A DNA stretch of 64,000 bases from Sphagnum magellanicum (GCA_021904315.1 CM038920.1:10726001-10790000); one strand, 5' to 3'; shown: positions 34,660-47,437, numbered from the stretch's first letter. Notes: generated by a model from the sequence alone, not told the origin. A program made the numbers and translations.

Positions 34660-35218
34660 TAGTGTTGGGCGGTTTTTAGCAGTCCACTCGTTTTCAGGAA
34701 AATCTTACACTGAAACCCAATTGTTCTCATTTTGAGTGAGAATGGGCCGGGTACTATAGAGACTCAAACTTGATGCCCATGACGGTTATCAATTGAACTC
34801 TGAAAATTGGTTCTCATAACTGCATAGATTCATAAAAACTCGAATAAATATAACCATTTATTTTTATCATTAAAGAGTTTGAACCCAAAATTTGTAAAAA
34901 ATCTCAACAAACAGTAACCATTATTTCACACCCTTTCATATGCGCAAAATGAAGTTGAACTTTAGATTTAAAGTTTACATCTAATAATGGTCCTAACTTT
35001 AAAATCATTAGGATGAATAAACATTAAATAAAAATATTCATATGCTTTATTTATATATGATTTTATGTTTAATATTTAATTTACTTTGGAAAGGTCTTGG
35101 TTCAAAACCTCATTTCGGTGAGAATGGACTTACTTTAAAATTGAACTGGTTCTCTTTTAATTCTTACAAAAATTGAAATCAATGATTCTCTCAAAACTAT
35201 GAGAACCACCCAACACTG
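34660..35218. mobile_element. Non-autonomous element with terminal inverted repeats (hAT-like ends)
   Basis: 559 bp. The left end TAGTGTTGGGCGGTTTTT and the right end, read inverted, CAGTGTTGGGTGGTTCTC match over about 15 bases. CAGTGTTGGG-type ends resemble hAT MITEs. The expected 8-bp duplication is not visible (GTCTTGAC left, ATTTTAAA right). Near both ends lie related words (TGAGAATGG). No coding capacity. Confidence 0.65.
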
Positions 35219-35470
35219 ATTTTAAAAATTTAACCTGTAAATATGCACAGGACATAATGATTTCCAAATGAGCCAATAACAAAAGAAAAAATATTGCATT
35301 TGATTGGCCCACCATAAGAATTGAGCTTTGTGGTTGCACTTAAATACACTAGTGCAGGTTAGCTTCAACACATGTTTGTCAAATAATTAATTAATTTTTA
35401 AGTTTTCATGTTGAAAATAGAACATTCATGAAGATTCCCAAAAGATTCTTTATTTTCCTTCACAAAATAT

Positions 35471-35805
35471 TTTCCTTCAAACATAGAAGGTTTTACAATA
35501 GATGAGGACACCCAATGCCTACCCAACAAGTCATAATTGGATGATAGTTAAGCTACTTGTGCGTCCAACCCTAAACTAGTGAAAATTATCCAAAGGTTTT
35601 GGGGTAGATATGATGGTCTTCAAAGGACAACCTAAATTTTCCCTCAAAGATAGAAGGTTTTACAATAGATGAGGACACCTAATGCCTGCCCAACAGGTCA
35701 TCATTGGATGATAGTTAAGCTACTTGTGCATCCAACCCTAAACTAGTGAAAATTATCCATAAGAGTTTGTGGTAAATATGATGGTCTTCAAAGGACAACC
35801 TAAAA
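35471..35805. repeat. Tandem duplication, unit 167 bp
   Basis: Two direct copies share AGAAGGTTTTACAATAGATG (at 35485 and 35652), ATTGGATGATAGTTAAGCTA, CCAACCCTAAACTAGTGAAA and TGATGGTCTTCAAAGGACAA. Divergence is low, with a few substitutions and a short indel near 35595/35763. Confidence 0.92.
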
Positions 35806-35819
35806 CAACATCAAGTTTT

Positions 35820-36584
35820 GAGCATGGATTAGGTGAACATGACTTATGTCTCTCATTTCAGTTATGGGTTGTTCACATTTCAAGTCTCAAACCCCATATG
35901 AAGGAAAATCAAACATGTGAGAGGTTTCAACTGACATGACCATGGAGGTTGACCATTGAACTCTTTACAACGCTTGGTTGAAAGGAATACTTCGTCATCC
36001 CTACCTTCATGTAAACTTTCCTCTTGGGAATTGGCTAGGGTTTTTCTTACCACTTACAAGCATTGTTCAATGGCCAATGCATTACATATGATTCGTGCTT
36101 CACAAACCAAACATTCCAAATTCAGTTCGTGTAACACAGCTAGACTGACAATTTGTCAGTTAATCACATGTCAATCTGCAAAGAAGCTATGATTTGGTAT
36201 GTAGATTCAACAAACATCATTCACCAAGCTTGAGTTTCATGTAAGAACGGAAGCTATTGAAGGGGAAAGTATGTTAGTGAACACTGCTACCGTTGAGGCC
36301 ATTTCAAATGTTAGAAGGCCAAATTTATGTGTGCCAAAAGAGATTGACATGGTACTTTGATAAGTACAATCTGGTAAGGAACTAGCGAATCAACAGAACA
36401 TACCAAAGAGCAACCACAGATTTTTATTTTTAAAAAGCACATCAAAAGATATGTATGCAAAAAAATTGGAGCTTGTGGCAAGTCTACCTTGAAGCTTTTG
36501 GGAATTGTTGTGTATGGAGTTGTTGGTCCAATATGAAATGACTATCGTTGGAAACAAAAGAGTCCAGATGCAAGACATGGAGTA
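35820..36584. other. Unassigned DNA with short coding-like fragments
   Basis: A + strand stretch at about 36250-36357 reads open for about 35 codons before a TGA and looks protein-like, but no family was recognised. The region may belong with the open frame that follows it. Confidence 0.3.
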
Positions 36585-37343
36585 ATGCAGAGACACAATT
36601 GCAATGCAAGAAGAAACACCAGGGACCCAAACAATCCAAATGTCTGGGATTTAGTGTCAAAGATATCACGAGCCTTGACTATTGCACATGAGCAACTTGT
36701 GGGAATTGCATCGAACACCCTACTGGACCAAACTTGTATGAATCTGCCGTCAAATGTTCAATCAAAAGCTTCCAACAACAACTATAGTTCTCGAGGCGCA
36801 GGGAGTCAAACCCCTTGTTTCCATCAAGCACATGCTCATCATGGCAGGATACAACTTGCTTCTGGCAATGTCAATGCTGGTAGACCACCTTCATGTAAGA
36901 AAAGTGCTATCTCCCATTCCACAGGGCAACACGGAATCCAAAACATATCATCAACCTTTGAGCCTTACACACATCTTATTAATGGTCAGAAAAAAAATTG
37001 TGTGCCCAAAAACCATGGTCACTGCAGACATGGTATGAGCTCCAATCAGTATGCCACAAAAGCATCCAACAACAACAACCCCACATATTGTGAACACCGC
37101 AATCATCGAAATGTGCATTTTGTTAAGGAAAAGCAGTCATTTGGACATTCAAGATATGAACCCACGTATACACAACAGGCCAGTGCCAAATCCACGGCAA
37201 TTGGACATTGCTATCAAAACAAGGCATTGTGTGTGCATCCTCTCCACAGTAGACGACCCACGCACCAAAGCAATTGTCCTATGACAAAATGTCCTGCAAG
37301 GTATTCTCATTCCATACACAACAAATGCAAATGGAAGGAGTGA
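36585..37343 (+). CDS. Unrecognised 252-codon open frame, His/Asn/Cys-rich
   Basis: One of the longest uninterrupted frames in the window outside the GH17 gene. The protein starts MQRHNCNARR and is rich in Asn, Ser, Gln, His and Cys. Cys/His clusters recur (CFHQAHAHH, CVPKNHGHCRHG, YCEHRNH, HCYQNKALC) but without regular zinc-finger spacing. The DNA is rich in CA-type words, which carry few stop codons, so the frame may be open by composition alone; two other + frames overlap it. No signal peptide or membrane segment. Function unknown, coding status doubtful. Confidence 0.25.
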   Translation: MQRHNCNARRNTRDPNNPNVWDLVSKISRALTIAHEQLVGIASNTLLDQTCMNLPSNVQSKASNNNYSSRGAGSQTPCFHQAHAHHGRIQLASGNVNAGRPPSCKKSAISHSTGQHGIQNISSTFEPYTHLINGQKKNCVPKNHGHCRHGMSSNQYATKASNNNNPTYCEHRNHRNVHFVKEKQSFGHSRYEPTYTQQASAKSTAIGHCYQNKALCVHPLHSRRPTHQSNCPMTKCPARYSHSIHNKCKWKE

Positions 37344-38056
37344 AGCAACAAGCAACAACCACCCACACAAATAAATGAATGGGCGTATACTACAGTCATA
37401 TCTTCATGCTATGCAAACTCACAAGTCTTGTTGGTGTGAATTGTCAAGAGGACAACATGTATGATGACCCGCGATTGTTTGTTTTTTGGTCAAATTTGTG
37501 AGGTAGATGGGTTGGCAATCATCCACAAGAGGACTTAGCCAAATTTAGCTACACATCAGAGAGGAAAATAAAAAAGGTTTAGGAATCATGTTATATTTTG
37601 GCAACATCATACAACCTATTGTCTAAATCAGGCAATTTCAATTTTTTCTGCCCATAATATGATGACAATGGGCCATTTTTTTCCCCCCATAATGTGACTA
37701 CAATGGGACTTTTTTCCCCCAGCAAATCCTTTGTACTTGTTGCAAGGACCTTCTTTTTGTCACCAGGTTGTGAAATTTCGCCCAAAAAAAAAATCACTGA
37801 TGAATACTACATGCATTGTCATTCACAAAAATCCACAATCCATATCTCAATGGCCACAAGCAGTGAACAATCAAGCTTGTGGATACCTATTTCATCTTGC
37901 TTGTATTGATATGCTGGTTTTAGTATTAAAACAGACCTTGTACCGCATGTGTGAACCCATTGTTTCCATAAAGAGCTTTTGCTGATTGAAACATTAAAAT
38001 CGAGGTATTGTATATGAAGATTGAGCTCTGTAATTGGAGTACAGAACTAAATCAGA
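37344..38056. other. Unassigned DNA
   Basis: Short overlapping frames on both strands, homopolymer runs (C and T near 37680-37720, A near 37784), nothing recognised. Ends at the left terminus of the TA-flanked MITE. Confidence 0.5.
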
Positions 38057-38311
38057 TACCTTACCCTAAGGTCAGTTTCGTCATTAAATAATCCTCAAAA
38101 TAGTGCAATGAAATTTTGTGAAAATATGAAGTTGACATGTTGAAAATTATCAAAATTATCATAGTCTACATTCTGAATAATTTCACTACTGATGTCACAA
38201 TAGTATAGTAGATGATGGAAAAATATATATTTCAAAAAAAAAATTTAATCATTTTTTGGGAAAAAAAATTATTTGTTTTGTCAATGTGGAAACTGACCCT
38301 AGGGTAAGGTA
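38057..38311 (+). mobile_element. MITE, family 2, copy 1 (23-bp terminal inverted repeats)
   Basis: 255 bp. The left end starts TACCTTACCCTAAGGTCAGT and the right end is its inverted match ending ACCCTAGGGTAAGGTA; the 23-base arms differ at one position. The outermost TA on both sides may be the target duplication, as in Tc1/mariner-type elements. The interior is AT-rich and aligns with the copy at 62572-62824 (shared GTGAAAATATGAAGTTGA, GAATAATTTCACTA, TTGTCAATGTGGAAACTGAC). No coding capacity. Confidence 0.92.
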
Positions 38312-39175
38312 GTAAACCACCCATGTTTTTATTTTGTTATGTTCTCATACGATTTCAATATTTCATCATTATTTATGTCAATTCAGATTCACTTTGAATT
38401 AATATAAATATCATGGATATGAAAAGGTACATGTTAATTTTATTTTTTTCCATTTCCATGTTGATGGGTAGAGAAAAAGAGTGAGGTAGTCATTATGGAT
38501 AGGAGATAGTTATCACGAAAGTTAGTAAGGAAAGAAGTGAGGTAGTTAAGCTTGAAATGATGGAAGTATGAATTGTATTTGAAATTGCCCAAGGATAAGC
38601 ATATGAAGGATTAAAGAAAATTTCCCATATACCACTTTCTCGAAAGTTTTCCTCATTCTAATTTTGCATGAAGTATGACAAATCCAAAAGTATTGCAATC
38701 AAATAGTGTAAAACTACTTTGGGTTGATAAATTAGGAGGTCCAAGGTTCAATTATCTCGGTATGATAATTGGATATTTGAAATCTTCACTAGGTTGCATA
38801 TGATTTGATTGATTATTGAATATCATTGATTCAAAACTTTATTTCAAGAATAAAGTTGTGGATCATTGATGATTCAAAAGCCTCTACTACCTAGTATTTA
38901 TCATCCCTCGATTGATGGTTGTAATTCTCAACTAAGTAAACATGAAATAAAGGAAAAATTTATTGCGAGATGTTTAAAACTTCACCCTTGATATAAAATA
39001 ATCAGCAGTTTAAATCAGCAATTATTTTGAACAAGATAATCAAATCTTGAAACCTCTTAGTATGCCCATTTTAGGGGTGCCTTACAATAAGGCCAATTAA
39101 AAGAAAATTAACATTGCACCTTGGATGTGCTATATACTCATCAAAGCTCAAATGGGGTTGTCACTTGGCATTTCT
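38312..39175. other. Unassigned AT-rich DNA
   Basis: No coding, RNA or repeat feature recognised between the two inverted-repeat elements. Confidence 0.55.
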
Positions 39176-39736
39176 AAGAGCATCTCCACCCACAACCCCC
39201 ATTTGGACCTCTATCGGTGTTTACCATACCCATCATTTGGTGTTAAGTTGTTGAAATACAGAACTCTTTCAATAAATTTCCAGCCACCAAGGAAGGGAAC
39301 CAGCACCCACCAGCTGGTAAGTGGTCAGGAAATAGTTCTCAATTGGGTTCCAGTTACCTAGCTAACCATTGTGATTAACTCACTTCCTCCTTTAACTAAC
39401 CTTGTGGGTTGTTATCAGGTAGGTAGTAAAAACAACCTTTACTTATGTATAAACCACCTACTTCTACTTAGTTAGTAGTCACCTATTTTCCTACCTATCT
39501 ACATGTATATAGGACCTACTTCTTACAGGAGGGGTTACTGAGGTGAACCAGATATTAACACAGTTAAGGTTCATCCATAATATCCATCCATAACTGGATA
39601 TTTCGTTGATGAGTGCCGGTCCAATTTGGCTTACATAAGTTACAGGCCCAAACTGAGTTTACACCATTTGAAAGCTGTAATTGATCTGAATAGTGTATAC
39701 CGGCCATTTACTGATGTGGGTGGAGGAGATGCTCTT
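39176..39736. mobile_element. Non-autonomous element with GAGCATCTCC-type inverted ends
   Basis: 561 bp. The left end AAGAGCATCTCCACCCACA and the right end (inverted) AAGAGCATCTCCTCCACCCA match with a three-base indel. GAGCATCTCC-like ends occur in Tourist/PIF-Harbinger MITEs of plants (from memory). No clean 3-bp duplication seen. A frame at 39125-39361 runs across the left end and is not taken as a gene. Confidence 0.65.
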
Positions 39737-42700
39737 CAGTTGCATATCAGAAATCCATGAAGGATTTGAGCCAGGTTTTTTTTCCCCCCCCCAATTTTTG
39801 TGCTATTAGCAAAATTAGTCAAATTTACAATAGAAAATAAACCCAAAAAATCAAAATGTTTTTGTCAAGATAAAGAATACAATTTCTCCAAAAAATAGCC
39901 ACCAATTAGAGCAGAAAGGCATTAGAAAAACAAGAAAAAATGTAGTTGAATGTTATGTTCAATGACCTAGAACTTCATGGCAACCACTTTGTGCACACTC
40001 TGAACATCACAGTCACGAGTACGTATTGCTGAATGTTGTTGCAACCAGTGACCAAAAGCTTGTGGGGAGGGGATTAGAACTGCAAGTGAGCTTACAATTG
40101 ACCTGATCTCTAACTGTAAGCTGTCTTTCTTGGAAAGAAGTGGAGTGCCAGAATTGTTGGGTTTGGTGCAAAGGCAGGACACATGCAAATGAACGAGTGG
40201 CCATAAGGATGTGGTACTGTTATGCTGTTGAAAAGAGTTGCTCCCTGGACAGAACAATTCCACTCTCTTGTGTACCAATTTACACATTCCATGGCAACAA
40301 CAACAACATCGCCATTTGCTTTCCCAGTACAAGAAAGCAGATCAGAAATTAATTTGGTTTGTTGGTGTGGGTGCTTGTGGGTGGTTGATGAGACAATAGT
40401 GATGAGAAAATAGTGCTGAACATTTTGCAATTAGGAATCACAATTTTTGTGTGCATTACAGTGTTTTCAGTACTTTCATTTGTTGCTCACTAATTGTGAT
40501 TAGGTACTTGAGGACCCCTTGTTACACATGATCTTGAATATGTCAAGGGTCAAAGCAAAGACTGTTTTTTTGCTTTCTTTATTTTTCTCTCCTTTTAGAA
40601 ATCACTTAGCCTACTTGACTCATTGACATTTGATACATCCACCATACTATTGCAGGTACTTAGAATTTGGATAGGCCAAAAGCTTATCTTTGAATCCTTC
40701 AATCACTCTATGTGTGAGTTGGAAATCTTATGGGATTTTTGTCCCAAGGTTAGCCCTGATGATGCTGCCTCTTGTCTTGTTGATGATTTGGATCAAAAGC
40801 TTGTTTTCTCTCTATGAAAGTAGAAAGGAAACATTGTGATTTGCCCACCTGTAGTTTAGTGCAGTATTAATGTGCTTTGAGTGGTACTTAGGTTGAATTT
40901 ATAATCCCATACGTGCATATAAACTTTGCTAGCTTGTGTATATGAACCTGAGACCCTCTTTGTTGAAATATTTAGATCCAAAATTTGCCAAGTTTGAAAT
41001 TACAAATCAAACCCAAATTTTGTTTAGGTACTTGTTTCATCAATGGACACATTTGGGTGACATAAAATCAACTTTATGAGCTTCTGGATGTTGTGGGTCT
41101 CCAAGATTAAGAAAAATCTTGGAAATTTCTGTGTTAGGATTGAACTAACTTTTCATTTTTTGGTATAGCAGGGAGGTTACCTGTGTGTTCCAATTTTTGA
41201 AGTTTTCAAGGTTTGGTATTATGTCATGTGGCCCAATGTGCTCCATCACCTTGAACACTTCGATCACCTACTTTCAACCAATCATAGGCCAACAACAGTT
41301 AAAGACCAGCTACTCTCAGCTAATCATATAGCAACCTTTCGATCCATTTGTCCTAAGAAGATTTGTCACCTTCCTAGATTGAACTGTTCTTCTTTATGCT
41401 TAGCCTGTACTACTATGGAGTTAGCTAGGCATAGTACATTGCATGAATTCAAACACGTGATGAATGGTAGGATCTCACCCTAGAGTTAAACATCCCACAC
41501 AACAATGTATGAAATTTGAAGCATATAGGGTGCATTTTCACTACTTTTTACCTTGTTTTTGAGGGGAGGGGAGGGGAGGGGGCCAAGTTTTACATCAACC
41601 CAAAGTCTTCCTTTTTTTGCATTGAAGGATTGTGCCACATAAACTTCAGGCAAGTTATATAAGAAATTGTTGTTTGGGGAAGTAGAAGAGGGGAATACTT
41701 AATTCCAAGGAAATCGTAGGTCCCATTCCAAGCTAGAGAGTGCTTCTTTTAATCCAAGTCATTTGCCCCCCCCAAAAAATGATTCCTCTTTTCATTTCCA
41801 AGTGCCTGGAAACCGTTAAATTATTACCAACCAGAATCCACTTATCACTATCATCAAGGCTAACACCACCCATGCATGTATAGTTGTAAGTAGTTTCTAA
41901 GTCCTATTTATGCACTTTTACAATATTTTGTTAGGAGAGACAAGCACCCACTTACTAGCTCCACTTTTGGTGCTATAAGTGTCAACTTTAATGCAAATAA
42001 ACTATTGATAAAGAAGGTACTTGAAACATTGATCAACGATCAAAAATCAGTTATGCTTTGGAACAGGCCTTGGAGGAACCCATTATCACCAAATGGAACA
42101 ACAACTAACCCTACCAGGCTTGCCATGTTCCCGGGTGGAACGAGCCTGGGCCCATTTCATAGTACATAGCTGGAATCTGTTGTTCCATTATAGAGAGTGT
42201 TGTTCCCTAAAACACTAACTTAAAATCTGCCAAGATTCACTAGGTTGGACCCATAATATTGCCCTTGAGAGGTATAGAGACATGCAACTAAAATGATTAA
42301 GAATCTCTTTTCTTGGGTTGCTCAACTACCCAGAGTACTTCCACTCTTTCAGGATGAGTTTTATTCATGTTTGCAAAATATCACTTTATAGGTTGTTGAA
42401 TCTCAATGTAGGTAATTGAATCATGATTGCAACAAACTTATGAAGTTGAAGCTAGTCAAAAGCTACTCCTCTTAGGAAGAGTTTCCCTTTTGGTACCTAA
42501 GAAGAAATGACCAAGAGAGGTTCTCTTTGAAAAGGTTTGAAGTAGACTAAACCTTATATGTATGAAAATCATCGTAGTAAAGTCCTTCAGAAAGGGCATT
42601 GAACTGGGAAATCATCTCTTTACAATATTTTACCTTATTTCGTGTAGTCAGTTTATGAACATTATCACACCTCTTTTCATGCTTGATGAGGATAGATAGA

Positions 42701-45700
42701 GCTTGAATGGGGAACTAGCTAGAATACAACATGTAACCTCTTGGAGTACATCATGCAATTCAAATGGACATGGCCTACTTCCCTAATTTGCCATTCGGTG
42801 TGTGTCTACATGATTATACCAAAATATGTAATAAATATTATTCTCAGCTAACAACCCTTTTCCTTACTTAGGTCACCCTTGCATTCTAGATGAGAAGAGA
42901 CCCAACAATCATATAACTTGTCCACAAGATGGCAATGGGGAAAAACAACCTTGGAGGAGGAGACAAAATTTGCCATAAGGCTTAAAATTTGGATCAAGTA
43001 ACAAATGATACTTGATCCAAACATTGAAGATACACAAAGGTTACAAAATGTTTGTGGTGTTTAGAGACATCCTATAATTGTGCTTTTCAATCACCAGCTT
43101 ATGTTTCTCATTCATTAACAAAGGGATTGATGTGCATAGAAACTTATATAGAGAGATTGGAAATGGACTTGCAACACTTTTTTTTTTCGGTCAAAATGTC
43201 AAAATGCAGGGAAGAAGCACAAACTCCCAGATGTCTTCTTGTATCCTCAAACAGATGTGGTGTTGGAAAAAGAGGCAATTCTGAAGGTCCCTTTACTTAA
43301 GTCTCAGACACCAACTTCCTTTTTGGTTGTTGCACTAACTTTGGCATGATTATTTTGAAACATTCAAAGTGCTTCTTCTTTTTCTTTGTAAGATTGGCCG
43401 TCTAAGAAAGCTTTGTTCAATGACTCAGTCTTTTTGGCAGTGTTTTTATGCACTGCAGTTACGTATTTCAGCTGGGATGGCTATCATTTCTGATTCAGTC
43501 AACAACAACCGGACCAGCCCCACCATGTGACTCCTTACCCTTTGTTTTTTTAATTAAAAAAAACTGGGATTGTGTTTTATGCTTTTGGGGATGGGTTTTT
43601 TTTGTTTTTTTTCAATTTTTTTGTTTTGAAATTTTGGCAATTTTTTTCCTGATTTTTTTTCTCTTTTCTCAATTTCACTAGAAAACCCCCCCAAAAAAAC
43701 ATTTGTCATTAAAATGTGAAAATTCCCCCCTCCCCCCCACCCCCAAAAAAACCACTGTTTGTGGTGATGATGTTTTCTTGCAAATTAAAACTTTGATTAG
43801 AGGTTTTCTCCTTGAATATTTCTTTATTGGCTTGCAACTGCATTCCGAGTGGAATTTCAATGTGATTTTATTATTCTTTTGGTGATTTTTCAATGTTTTT
43901 TTTTTTTTTAAAAGGTGGAGAGTGTCATTTTATTTTAAGTTGTTGGGCCTAAGTGCTTCAGGTCATTAAATACCTTAGCCTGGGCCAGTTAGTTATACCG
44001 TTTTCAAAAAGTTTGAAATTTTCAAGAAAATACTTTTTTTGAGGGAAAATAAACAATTTGATGGAATATTAGGGAATATATCATTTATCAAAACGAAATT
44101 CTCAAACATTTAATAATTTATCCAACAAACATGTGTTGAAGTGGCCAAGGTATAGAGTATTCTCCGTATTGAGATTGAAAAATGTGTTCAAGGAATTTTC
44201 ACACAACAAGGCTAGCTACTAACTCAAAAATAGGTGAAAATTCTTTACAACAGGCTATTGAGTTTCCACTCAACAAATATGATGTAATTGCCAGCCAATA
44301 GTGCTTGTCACAAAATAGAACTGGTCAGAATTGCCACTTCTAATGAGTTTTCCAAGTGTGTTCATTGTGAGGCAAAACATCAGAAATGGTTCTGGTTTTG
44401 GCCTCTTACAATTGGTTCATGAAATAATTTACAAGTTAATAAACCTGGTTTATTATTTTAGGACAATTGATTCATTAAATAATTTTCAGAAATCATAAAT
44501 ATTTTAATAATTTAAATTTCCTAAGTCCTGACTCCCATTGTCTGAAATATTGGGGGTAAGATCCCTCCTCTTTTCTAAGAATTATATTCACGAATATAAG
44601 GTGCCCTTCAAATACTTTAGGGAATTTCTCTGAGTGCCCCCGCACCCTTCAGCTTTATTGATTGTAAAGCATGATGTGCAGGTTGCCATGAGCCTAACCA
44701 TGCATAGATCATAAGGTATACAAGGGGAAGTGCAAATAGGTGTGAGATCCATTCCCCTCTTAAGAAGTAGGGTGATATTCATACATCATATAACATGCCG
44801 TCAACATATACTAGGAAATTTCTCCAAGTGCCTTAGGAGATGGTACCTCAACCTAAGGTTCCACATGGGGAGCCTTACTAGTTGTAAGATGGGGTTTTTG
44901 TTTTGGACAAACTTTGTAGTTCTTGTTTTTTTGGACAAAAAAAAAGTCCAGTGTAAATTTGAATAATTCTGGAAATTTTCGCCAATTTTTTTTAATTTAC
45001 AAAAAAAATTAATTAAAAACACTAGTTGTTAGGAGCCTCCACCTATTTCCTATCTTTTTTACACCAAGGAAAGATATGAAAACCATTTGGGACATAAGGC
45101 CCTTGGATGGATGACCTATGAGTTCCAAAAAACATCGAAGGCTTACCTATTGGAAGCCCTATTCATTTTCCATCCATATACATTCATCCAATATTTGTAC
45201 AACCTTACATTCCCATAAGCTACAAACAACATTTTTCACATTTACCCAAGGTCTTGGTTATACATTTTGGCTTTTGGAGGTAGTGTTGGCATCTATCTAC
45301 ATTTTTGTTATGTACAATTGGCAACTTGCAAAAGATGTAAATAGGAATATGACATTCAAAAAATAATTCAAGATAGCATATAGTTGTGGCACGAAAATTT
45401 GTCAATTGTGACAAATTGTTTACATTGTGTTTTCACACATACAAGATTTTTCAATCTTTTCAACAAAAATTTATGTGCATTGATGAGCATTTCAAACATT
45501 GTGTACAAAATGTGACAAAATTTTATATATAATCCACTTTTTGTGCCTAGAAATTGAAGGACTAAAGAGAGATAGAACCCCAATTCTCTCAAATTTTACT
45601 CATTGCAACCCAAGTTAGATATGCACAATCAACACATGTTAAAACCTTCTTTACATTCCCACATTCAATCAAGCATATGTCATGCACTACTAGATCAATG

Positions 45701-46769
45701 CCCATGACAAAATGATGCACATGAAAACATACACAATTTTTTTTTAAAAATCACTTAGAAATCATAGGAATCGAACCTCAAAACATTAAAAACAATCACA
45801 TATTCCACTTGTGTGCTTTGAAAGTTCAAAACCCAAAAATGAAATTCTAGAGCCACACCATGGGGATACACCCCCCAACCATGAAAAGTTGAAACCTTGT
45901 TCACAAACATAAAAAACAACTTTAAAAATTAACTATTATACAATAAATACCTAACAAGTACATAGTTTGAGCAACTTTTTGTCCAATGTTATCATTCCAA
46001 CATTTTTTTGGAATGTTTTTCATCTTCAAGATTAAAATAAAAATTTCATGGATTCAAAATTATTGATAGGATGACCTTGTTTCAAAAGCCAAATATTGCA
46101 CAAAATAATCTTTTATTCTCTCCAACTAAATACCCCACAACAACACATGATTATTAAATTGTGTCTTTTCCCCAACTAGAAAACAATTTTTTTTTGCATG
46201 TTGTGAATTTGTAAACATGTACCACTACCCCACACTACAATTAAATTTTACTTTCTTGCATCCGTGCCTCACAACGTGCTTCTAAAAGCTATTAAATTCA
46301 ATAACCACAAGCTTCTCTTTCCCTTCAATTTGTATGCACATTCAACATCTAACCATATGCATTTTCCCCCTATAACCAACCATAACTTTGCCCATGGAAG
46401 CTTTATTGCCCTTAAAGATTTGATTCAATTCCCATTCCTTCACGTTTTTTCTTTTTATTTTCCTTTTTTTTATGTTAAGTTAGCCTCAAATAATGGGTTT
46501 GGACTCAACAAAACCCTTGCAACACAATGATCATGAACACCACTAGTAACCTCGCCATCACCATCAACTAGAATGCAACAAAACATGTTGCAAATGACAT
46601 CACCATCATCATGGATTGCAATGTAACAATCATTATTTCAACTCATTTTTTTCAAAGATGTTCAAGTTGATTAATTTCTCATTTTTTACTAATGAACATG
46701 TCTACATTTTGACTAAAGGCCAAAGGCTTGAATGACACATGTATTTTTTGATTAATCAACTTGGCTCAA
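39737..46769. other. Long unassigned stretch
   Basis: No gene could be supported. Around 39967-40430 several frames overlap on both strands, the longest on - (39967-40332 and 40110-40430), which suggests low stop density rather than a gene. Frames + 40623-40817 and + 41226-41483 were not recognised. Composition is more balanced to about 43.5 kb and then turns T- and A-rich, with C runs near 43685-43745. Two distant segments near 44600-44640 and 44810-44850 share GGAAATTTCTC.(A/G)AGTGCC, a possible old duplication. Confidence 0.45.
41561..41582 (+). other. G-quadruplex-type run
   Basis: Four successive GGGGA-type units ending in GGGGG, i.e. four G-tracts with one-base loops, in otherwise ordinary DNA. 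It fits the standard G-quadruplex pattern; no gene is attached to it. Confidence 0.85.
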
Positions 46770-47437
46770 CCAGGAAAAGTTCAGAAGGAGCACGATCCTC
46801 GATCGAGGTTGGAAGAACAAGCTAAAACCAGGGAAAACAAATTTCCCTGCATCCGCCACGTCCCTTGGAAAGGATCACATAAACACAATTTGAACTTGAA
46901 ACAAAATTGGTAAAAGGGAAAAACAAGGAAAATAGATGGGAAATAAAGAATACCTCGAATAAACCAAAAAATCACGAAATGCAGAACGTCTCGATCCGTG
47001 TGTGCGACAGACACATAATTCTTAATGACCCCCATGGTAGTGAATGACATCTTTCCAAGACGTGCCTTGAGTTTAGGGAACTCTTCGGGATAGGCATCTT
47101 CCAGCTATAGAAACCAAGACGCCAAATGGGGGCATAAGTTGGTGTCGACAAACTTGTCGACCCAAACATTGGCGTAGGCCTCTAAGTCTTCCGTCATGTG
47201 CGCGAGAAGGGATTCCTTGCTCCGCTGATTGTGGAAGAACCTGAAGAAAGATCGAAAATCAAAAGGTTTGTTCGAGGGAAAAAACCAGGAAAATGAGAAC
47301 GGTACGTCTAAGGTTTAGAAACTCACTTGGTAAAGACACAATCGTTGTAACAAAATTTGTGTCCAAACATGGCCATCCTGGTCTGGGGGGAACAAGTCTT
47401 GGTGACGCGTCCGCCGAATTCCCACATGTGGGCCATC
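46770..47437 (-). pseudogene. 2-oxoglutarate/Fe(II) dioxygenase-like coding region, spliced and broken
   Basis: Read on -, the first part (47437-47337) encodes MAHMWEFGGRVTK...HKFCYNDCVFT and ends at a strong donor GTGAGT. A 96-bp intron (47336-47241) ends in TTCAG. The next exon (47240-46954) restores phase 2 and encodes FFHNQRSKESLLAHMTED...NLCPHLASWFL, a TAG stop, then KARLGKMSFTTMGVIKNY and SVAHTDRD. It ends at G/GTATTC. A last piece (46863 to about 46770) reads GDVADAGKFVFPGF and LFFQPRSRIVLLL in a frame one base off. The H-T-D (47002-46994) and the later F-P-G-F...P-R-S block resemble the double-stranded beta-helix of 2OG/Fe(II) dioxygenases. The distal His is missing because similarity stops at 46770. 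Family identity is inferred; substrate unknown. Confidence 0.6.

Noticed and set aside
39967-40430. Several overlapping frames of 63-121 codons on both strands
   Set aside because: Low stop density in many phases at once suggests composition, and no family was recognised.
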